From Opisthorchis felineus (Eukaryota; Platyhelminthes; Trematoda; Opisthorchiida; Opisthorchiidae), in assembly GCA_004794785.1 (NCBI GenBank), contig SJOL01007411.1, positions 1,587,042 through 1,651,041 on the forward strand: DNA of 64,000 bases. Direction: 5' to 3'. This document shows, one piece after another, positions 51,701-61,300 of the stretch. A program made the translations under genes and the position numbers. The notes beneath the pieces were generated by a model that saw only the letters and a list, made by a program, of their open reading frames with translations, made no database searches and was not told the origin of the DNA. Positions within the stretch are counted from its first letter, which is position 1, and the number at the start of each line of letters is the position of its first letter.

Positions 51701-54700
51701 TACAGATGTGCATGGAAAGGTAGTGATACTCGTTTCCCCGTCAGGTGTCATAGATCTGTAGAGCAACAATTCGGTTGAAGACTTTATGCTGATTTATGTC
51801 ATGTCTTGCACTGACACCACCTTACGAGAGTGAGTTTTTCAGTAACCGTTCCTGTGTTTACTCAACTTCATTATTTCGCTGTGTAAGTAGTGTTTTTGGT
51901 GAAGTTCACAGGCACCCTAGAACTAGACAGCCCAAAGAAACCATCATTCAGGTTTGTGAACCGAAGTTGATCTCCGGTTGATTGCACCAAGAGAAGAGAT
52001 CAACTAAGGTGGGTTCTTTAATCCATGTCATAAGTAGGCTAGAGTGTTGAACAAATGAAACGGTCTAAGAAAAAGATAGCTCACATAAAACACCGAAAAA
52101 CTTACAGGTACAGTATGCACAGAAAGTAAGTTTAACCAATGCGAAAAAATGACTGTAACACAGGCAACTAGGCACTGGTTGGTAGTGTGAGAAGTTTTGG
52201 GAATTTTTAATAGAGGTTTCGTCCCGTAAATAAAACCAATCTATGCTGAGAAGCCGAGATTGCTGCGCACCCGTTTCAACCTTATTGGGAATCATCAGCA
52301 GTGCGCATCTCACGAAATTCCAGAGTTTCGAACCCGCGACCTTCCAGTCAGTGGTTGAACACTTAACCGTTCGGCCATGAGTGGCTAATCAGTAGTGTAA
52401 TTGGCTCTTACCTAGACAGGACATCATCATCGGTTAGAGACTACCTGGAGTTTCGTGAGATGCGCACTGCTGATGATTCTTAATAAGGATGAAACGGCTG
52501 CACAGCACTTCGCGGCTTCTCAGCATAAATTACTTCACTTACAGGACGAAATCTCTATTAAAAATAACCCCTGGTTGTTCTGGCAAATCAGGTTTATCCT
52601 TATGGCCAATTCGCACTCAATGTAGATATTTTTTGCGCCTTAGCCACTAAGCCACCTCGAGCTCGGATATAATCCAACAATTACTAGTGTCGCAAATAAT
52701 TTTGCAGTCACAGATGTAACAACCTGCTTAAACTCTTCTGAAATTTCGACATCCCGAAAAAAATTGACGAACAGCGTACTCGTTATTTCATTTGCCAGGT
52801 TTTCCACCTCGGCGGCTTGGTAAAGCCAAACTGCGGCATGTCGATGGTGAAATGAATAGCAGATGCTACGTGTTCCGACATCAGTACCCAACTAGTACAG
52901 CCTAACAGCAACAAATCAATCACGGATTATTGGACCGAACGATCTCCCACTAATGTTACTTCGAAGAAACGCGTAATTGTCAAACAGGCTTGATGAATAT
53001 CGAACACATAATAGCTGTGTAGAATGCTTCCTTTCACGCACGACCAGGTCCAGCTATCATCTGAGGTTAGGTAGATATAGGTCGAGGTGAGAGTGGAGTC
53101 TATGGTTTAAACCTTAGTCCCTGTAGTAAAACCCGAGGTTTATCTTTCCCTTAAAAATCAAGTCTAGCCATTTACACTTGGTAGTCAGGAGCAGCGAAAG
53201 TGAAAGCACAGAAGAAAGTTTCTTGTGAATGAATTCAGTATATGCTCGGAAGCTCAGAAGTACAATACAGCCAGTTCATCCATGCTAGGAATGACCGACA
53301 GTCCTACGTAATTCACTACAAAGAATCAGCCAAATTTTATTATCCCCATTAATTTAGGGGATTTAAGAGATATAGATTCCCTTAAGGTGTGAATAACACG
53401 GAAGAGACGCTTTTATATTGCAGCCGCACAGATTAACAAGTGAAACCGACCGGCCAATTGCGGAACGCTTGCTACCTCGGTGTTTTTGTCCCAAAATACG
53501 ATAACTGAGCTGCCTGGTGTTTGGCGCATAACACAACGCGATAGTACGAACTGTGTCGAGCTACTTCAAGAAACAAGTTTAACGTTGTTATAGGTTCTTC
53601 AACTAGTGAGCAATACAGCTAAAAACCGTAGTTCATCGAATTCAAATCAGGTATGCAATAGGAAACTTGCCTTAACACGAAAGAACTTCATACCCATGAT
53701 CAAGGAGACTATGCTTGGTCGGACGTTCGGACTGTTCTCTTTCGAACGCAGTTCATTCAAATGCCACATAAACCGAGTTCGGACAAGTGCAAACCTAAAT
53801 TGGACAAATGAAACGCTGTATTAAGAAAAAACGCCGCGTATAGCAAACACGACTTCACAGAAAGAATCGCTTTCAAAACTCCAAGACCTAATGACCTTCA
53901 ATCTTTCTTCTTCAGTCCCCTCAGTTCGTATGCCAAACTCAATGCATAGGCTACAAGACTTCGCTCACATGCCCAATTGTCAGTCAGAGTAACGATTGTG
54001 GAATCGACTCATACAATCACAGAAGAGCACAAGGAGAAAAACAGTAAGACCACTGTCTTCTGATGGTCGGACAAGGAATGGTAAAAATTATACTTATATG
54101 AGTGAATTATGTATGGAATAATAAACAAGTGTAGTCAAGTGTGGAATCCCCGGCTTAAACTTGATGAAGCAATCCTAGAATAATAGAAAGCAAATAAAAT
54201 TGTTGCATTTCTTCGTCACCTTCCCAACCCAGAATGACTATCTCCTCCTCCTTCTCATCATCATCATCATAACCATCACCATCAGCAGTTGCAAAAACCG
54301 CGTACACCTTGTACAGTGGTCACAGCTGCCACAGTTCCGCCCGCCGATGATGTGGATGGTAAGCGGTTGAGAATTATGCACTGGAGGTAGATGGTATAAC
54401 TGACGAGTGGATAAATGAGTGAGTAAGATTTTCAATGGAGAGATCAGGTGGAAAAGCTGTGCGTTGAGGGAAACACATTGGATGCATGTGCGCCATTAGG
54501 CACGCGACTGGGCCACGCCTGTCAGTGTCTCCAACCATTGGTATGTCCCGCCTCAGGGCCCCGATCCAGGGAGACGGCAAGCATCAGCGTAGCTGAGTTT
54601 GCCCATAATGCATTTAATACTTCATCGCCAGGACTCATTTCCATCCTCGCCATGATTGTTCGATAAAAGCCCTCCGATCACTTGTGATACGCATACCAAA

Positions 54701-57700
54701 TCGTGAGATAGAATTATTTAAATTACTTGCTATTCTCCGCATTACGGTGGCATGAGATCCAAGAAGAGCTATGACACCTGAGTACTCCATATTTGTGGGC
54801 AGACACCCTGGGAACATTTTGAGTCCACAAGCATTAGAGACTGGGAGTGAGTCTTCCATGATTACATCGATTATGAAATGAAAGAGGAAAGTTGGAACAG
54901 GATAGCCTTGCCTGACACCGCTGGAAGTAGTGGACTCAGGCGCGAGCTCACCGTAGACCATTACATGTCCACGTCCACAGCGCTTTAAGGGGTATGTAGG
55001 GGGGTATGTGTGTATGTATGGGGTGCATGTTTACTCCGTAGTTACCGCCATGATGCCCGGCGATACACATAGTCAAAGGCAGCTTTCACGTTAAGAAAGA
55101 CCACCATGTTAGTTGCTGGAAGTAATCGCTAATCCAGAATCTGTCGGATGGTGAAAATGTGATCGGTGGATCCTGTTGCAGGACGGAATCCAGCTGGGTA
55201 TTCACGGACCTCCCTCTCTCTGTGTTCGGTCAAACTCCGAAAGATGATAACATGGAACAACTTCGATGCCGCATTTTTCAGTCTACTTCCACTGTGCAGG
55301 CGAATAACACTTCGCGGCTGCCCAGATTGAGGAGGAGAGTTTAGTTGAGGTACCGCAGCTTTAGACTTCGACTTGAAAGTCCGACCCCCAAGACAGGGTT
55401 TTATTCGGGGACCTTGCACCCAGCCTCTGACTCAAAAGTCTGACCCAGGATACAGAGGGGAGTAGGGATTCCTTGAAAAACCCTGCCCGGAGCCGATGAC
55501 TTAATAGTCCAACCTGCTGAGCTGCAGGGAGTCCAAACCCGAGTGCCACGTTTATTTGGCAGCTTTAGTTTTGGGGAAAGTTGATGTTCAGCACTCTAAA
55601 TAAATGTCAGATATCTTAAACAAGTCCAATGATTAGTACTGTGAATATGCTGCACCAGAATGCCCGGTCGCTTACCTCGTTTGTGATAGAAGTCCGACGA
55701 TTTCCGCATACATGTCAGCTACCAGATTGACATTTTCGCTGTTTTGCGGTTGGATGCTGTTGGGTAAGCACAAGAAATTATGAAAGTGGAATTCGTAAGG
55801 CCGAGTGAGTTGCAGGAGTTGCATAAGGTAGCTATGAGGTCGTGTAGAATAGAGAAGCGGTCCCCCCACCCCAAGGTAACTAATTTCAATGGCTCAGTTT
55901 GTCAAATCGCAGTATAACGATGCAAAAATTCACTTGAGTGGAAGTGAAGATGAACTAATTTGGCCAACCCATTCGAATAATGGCTAGCTCGGAATCCCAA
56001 ATGGCAGTTCTTGCTGTGTATCCTATGAATTTCCCGGCATCATAGAGACATAACAAACAGCTTTGAAATCAGCTTTGTACATACTCCAATACAGCTTCGA
56101 CTGAAATCACCATAACTTCCAGTGTAATTGCCAAACCTGTCGGAGCATCCCGGCCGCTTGTTTTATCGTGCTTCACAGGTCCGAGTAACAGATAATGCGT
56201 ATAAAAAATTATCCACCGTCTACAATAGAAATTGGTCAGGACGTCATACTGCTAGAACAAGCAACGTTATCTTGACTTGGAGGCAGGAGTTGATATGAGC
56301 CACTACACGAAGCTATACGGACTGCGCCTAAAGCTGTTTGGATAGTTAGTCACTTCCTGACTAACTATTTGGTTCATTTGCAAGTCAAGAGTGCATCACT
56401 TGGGTACGCACTTATGGAGTGAGCAGACTGGCTCGATGATGAAGAAAGGATTGTGCAGCGCCAATTCCTATCCCTTAAAAACGTGATCAAATTTATGTCA
56501 GTTAATTGTGGTTAAAAAGGGAGCAATGTCAACAATGTCAACTCGAGACAAACGGAGTACTGACAACTTTCAGCCAACCACCTTGAAATTAATTTGGGAT
56601 ACCAGTGAGCAGTTTTTGACCTCCAGCGGCCTAGGCCAGTCAAAAGCACCTTAATCGTTAGTCCTGACTTGCTAAGTCAAGACTCCATCCTAATAGGTCA
56701 GTATCACACAGTCGGATTCTTTTCATAACCTACAGTGCATGCACGACAATGAACCACCCACATCAGCATCACAAACAGCTACGCAGGTAATATCTTGTTC
56801 TTGTAAAAGCCCTTTGAACTGGTATCTTCGTTCATCAGACATTAAAGATAGACCAGCACTACGAACTAAAAATTGATATTAGATGTGTGATGCCGTTGAT
56901 GCTGGTCAATGACCAAACGTCACAGCCATTATAGAAACATGAAGAAGAGCAGTCAATGAAGTGAGATAGGGGAGAAGGGACGCCTGAGGAGGCGAGTATG
57001 TGGCCCTACATACCTGAAACTTCAGCAGTTAATGAGGAAGTCTGGCTGACGATAACACGTTAATGCCTATAAGGAAGGAAAGCAAATTCATCTTCATAGT
57101 TTTCGGTTGTAGTTTGCGCCTGTCAAGAAATCCCACTGAGACGATCTACATAAGATTATTGGTTACCCCGATTACAAACGGTCGCAGCGTGGTCGTCGCA
57201 GCCATGATGAGACAAAATCTCCTACGCTGGTTTTATTCTCAAAAACTATCTGCATATTTTCACTACGAAAGAAGGTTCACCAAAATAAACGGCAAAAACC
57301 CCTGTTGCGTCCTTAACATGACACAAACACGCGATTGCATGCCACTTGACGCGTGTGTCCATAACTCCCCCCATCGAGCATGGGCAGTCAAGAATAGACA
57401 ACTCCCTTACGAGTCCCGTTTATTTATAGTTTTATGGATAGGTCGCTTTCAAATATAATTAGCGTCGTTTCGCGAGGCAGTAATCCAGTTATATCAACAC
57501 TCACAGTAAAATGGGTAGGCTTGGAGTGATCGATAATTTTAACAGGTGTAGAAGGATTTATTTAGAGGAGACGTCAGGAAAAGCCTGAATTCCTCAGAAA
57601 CATGTTTGGAGAAAATGGGCATAAAGATGAATTTCTTGAAAGAGACATGCAACCAAAGTTCTCAAAACGATCGATGCGGTATATTTACCTTGGCCTAGCT

Positions 57701-58273
57701 TTCACAGGCAGTCCAATCAGTAAATTGCTAGGGATAAGACAAAAATGCTGTCAAAAGGAGGTTCGCTGCTGCCCGTCTACATGTGCCCTTTACAGACCGT
57801 CCGCCGGACCGACAAGAAGTGCAAGACAGACCACCTCGCCAAACCACATTGACGTCTATATATCCGTTTGCCTGCACCAGTGGAGTCAGCTTTATCGGTC
57901 GAACCACGAGACATCTGTTTAATCGAATGCCTGAATCTCTTTTTGCTAGCTCCAAGAAAGGACCGCTACCGTTACCTGCTCCACTTTAACTCACGGGTCA
58001 CCACGTGAGCGCTGAAAGTTTTCACACCTGTCTACAAAACACGAAGTTTACTAGAACGAAGGTTCATGCCACTGTAGGAGCCATCAGCAAAATAATTCAC
58101 AAGACTTATTCTTGTATTCAAAATAGATTCATACAGGCGCTAGCGCTCCCATGGCCAGTTAGTCAGGTGATAGGATCACATACCCCATTTTAGTTGATAG
58201 CCCGTTACGGGTTGACCTCTGGCCATTGATTTTTTTCCTGACTGAGATTGACTTGCATTTTGTCGATCTTACT

Positions 58274-58318
<45 letters not shown>

Positions 58319-61300
58319 TTTCTAGCAACATTATCGTAACAGTTAATTTTTATTAAAACCAGCGTTCCAGTAGGCAAAAGAATGGCTAAAAGATTGATTA
58401 AATTTCAACTTAACCGCAGCCTATCTAGACAGAGCAACGGGGTGCAACCAGAAAGTCCAAAAATGGAAAGGGATAAAGCCGTTGGGAGCGAATGGAAGTC
58501 GTTTCAGCTAGTCCACACAACAGGGCCAAAGTGAGTTAATACATGGCAAAAGCAGCACTTAGATTGCTGGATGGAATGTTTTCAGCAGTTTAGCTGGCCA
58601 CGCGACCCTGGACCTATGTCCTTCAATCGACTTGCTCATTTCAAGCTGTAGTTTGTGAGAATCCTATCAATTCCTGAGGTGCTAATATGCCCCTCTTCAC
58701 CGGAGTGCCTTCGGGCTGCTGAGCCCGATGAGCTTACCCCTGCATAATTCAAAGATGTAAATAGATTTTTGTTTTACCTTGACTGAATTGTATGTAATCG
58801 AAGGTAACCGAACCGAATGCCCCAGCTATATTTATAAGCCTCATGTGTTGCAACGCGGCTACTAGCTTCTCCAATATTGCGACACCTGACTTTGACATGC
58901 AAGTCAGCTAACATTAAGCAGAACTTCGACCCCGTATGCGGTGCATTGACCATAACTTTACATTACGTTGAGTGTTTGGGCAGTGTCGCGCATACCACCA
59001 ACCAAAAATCACTGTTTTTCTCCAGGCTAAAATAGTCTTCGACTCTGTGGATAGATTGATACCTCTAAATATGCATGGCAAGAGGGGGTCATTGAAAGTT
59101 GCGAACAATATTCATTCCCTTCATTGCGATACCTCCAGCTGGGTTATGGTGTACAATGAACTGTTTAAAAGATTCATCAAAAATAGTAGAGTTCGTCAGA
59201 GTTGTCCTCTCCCCTTTGCTTCTCAACGTTGACGTCGAGTCTATCAAGAAGTGCATACTCTACAGGACCATGAACCTAAGGATCGAAATCACGTCTGGTG
59301 AGATTAATGGATTTGGATTATTCAGACGACATCGTAGCGTTGTTTGACAATTATTTATCCGCACAAAACACTCTGAAGTGCTTGTGTGCGTGCTGCGTCT
59401 TCCAGGTGCAAATCCATGATTCAAGACCTCTCAACCCTTTATGGTTTCCTAGGAATTCAGTATAAGGTCCACAAATCTACGCAGCCTTACAAGCCGTTAT
59501 TGTAACACAGCAGCTAAAGTCCATGCCCGTATAATCCAGGCGTAGAAAACGCTCACCAAATTTCGTCATTTATGGCGTCAGAGATGAATTCCACTGAAAC
59601 TAAAGGGCCAAGCACGCACAGCAACCGTAAAAGAACTCATACTTTGTGGTTTCAGAACAGTACACCACCGATCTGAGGATCTAAAATGTCCTCTAATACA
59701 TTATCACCCGTGCTTCCGTAGCATTGTAGTGTGTACGCAACGAACTGGTGCGTAGGTGGGTTCTCTGCAACGATTCAGAATCGCCGGAGTGGCAAACGAG
59801 AGCTATCAAGTTAAGGTGAACGTACTGTATACGTCCAACTGAAATCTACCGAAAGTGTCATTTTCCGCTCCTAACCAGTGTTGGCGGCTACCGCCAAACG
59901 ACGCCTGTGGGGTTTTCGCTCCCTTCTGGCTGGGGCTTACATGATTCCCTTTGCACGTGGCTAAACCCTTAAAGATGTGTCAAACAATCGATCCCAGTGG
60001 TGGTCACTTCCTAGCCGGGTTAACAAGTTAAAGTTCACCTGTCGCTTTATCCTGGGGTTATGCCGGATGAGCCTTACGAGGAATGCTGGGTAGATCCCGC
60101 CAATGGCAACCTATTCCAGGATGATGCTCAAAGGTGTAGGCGCCTTATTTTCTATCGTCCCCCTTTGCATTAAATCACTGTCCTTCCTTTTTGTCTCCAC
60201 TCTTTGCTAAGGCTTACTTTTCTCGTGGTTGTATGGCAATTAAGCGGTGTGTTGCTGCCAGTGACGAAGCCCATTTATTTGAATAAACCTCCACAGCGTG
60301 GAACGAACGAAAATTAAAAGCGGCCTGGCGCTGGTCTGTCACAAACTCCTGAAGTACATTGGCCTTCGAACATTCACTCACAATCCGATCAAAGGCTAAC
60401 ATCACGGACGTCACCTGCATTGGTCAGCAGCCATACCATGGAATACTCCCACCAAACACAGGGAAGATCACATGGATCCCATGCTGGAGGGCGGACGGCG
60501 CCATCGGTAGTCACATTTTTCGAAAATAAACTAAACGCCACGATAAGAAAAACAAAAACCCTAATGTGAAAAAAACACCACAACCCGACAGTCTCGAAGT
60601 TATTTTCGGAACAAATTTCTGTTCAGTGGAAACGTCTCCCTTTATAGGGAAATGGAACGAGATAGCTTGTTACTGTTTTATTCGCGAAACACAATGGACT
60701 TGATTAGATCCCAAACCTACCACAACCACCACCGCATTTACCAGTATTGTTTTCCAAAAACGAAAGATGACTCCAATATTACGGCAAACTGTCTAAATGA
60801 AGAACTCTAAGATACCGCAAAATTCTAAGTTAACAAATGAACGTAAGTCGCGTTTTAGTCAGTTTCTGAGATAAAGGTGTAGACAGAAATATCGATTACA
60901 TTCCGCCTTCAGACTAATACACTATGAGCCGAATGAGTTGAGAGATTTCGAAATTCCGAAGAAAAATGTAACGCTGGACTCACTCTTGACGGTAATTAAA
61001 TCTCCGGAAAGACTGTTCCAAAATCACCTCAACCTGATCGTTGTGTCCAGGATGATAGGGCAGTTGTCTTAGGATTGACAACAGGACTTGACAGAAAATA
61101 ATATCGATGGCAAGCTAGGACAGTGGGGTGAGACAGCGCTCAAAAAGAAAACCTACATCTCTCCGCTCGGCGAGGATGCGGACTTCTGTCGGATTCATAC
61201 AAATAGACTTCAAAACCCCAACTCGCGCATCGCAAGCACTTTTGATAGTCTGTTCTGGCTTCCCCATGGAAAAAGCCAGTTGTGAGTCCCGGTCAGAACT

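Noticed and set aside
52640..52891. Minus-strand frame first considered as a FRY exon between exons 5 and 6
   Set aside because: No similarity, and exons 5 and 6 join exactly as in vertebrate FRY.
57063..57458. 131-codon plus-strand frame before the Penelope fragment
   Set aside because: Not similar to Penelope RT or to any protein I know; composition uninformative.
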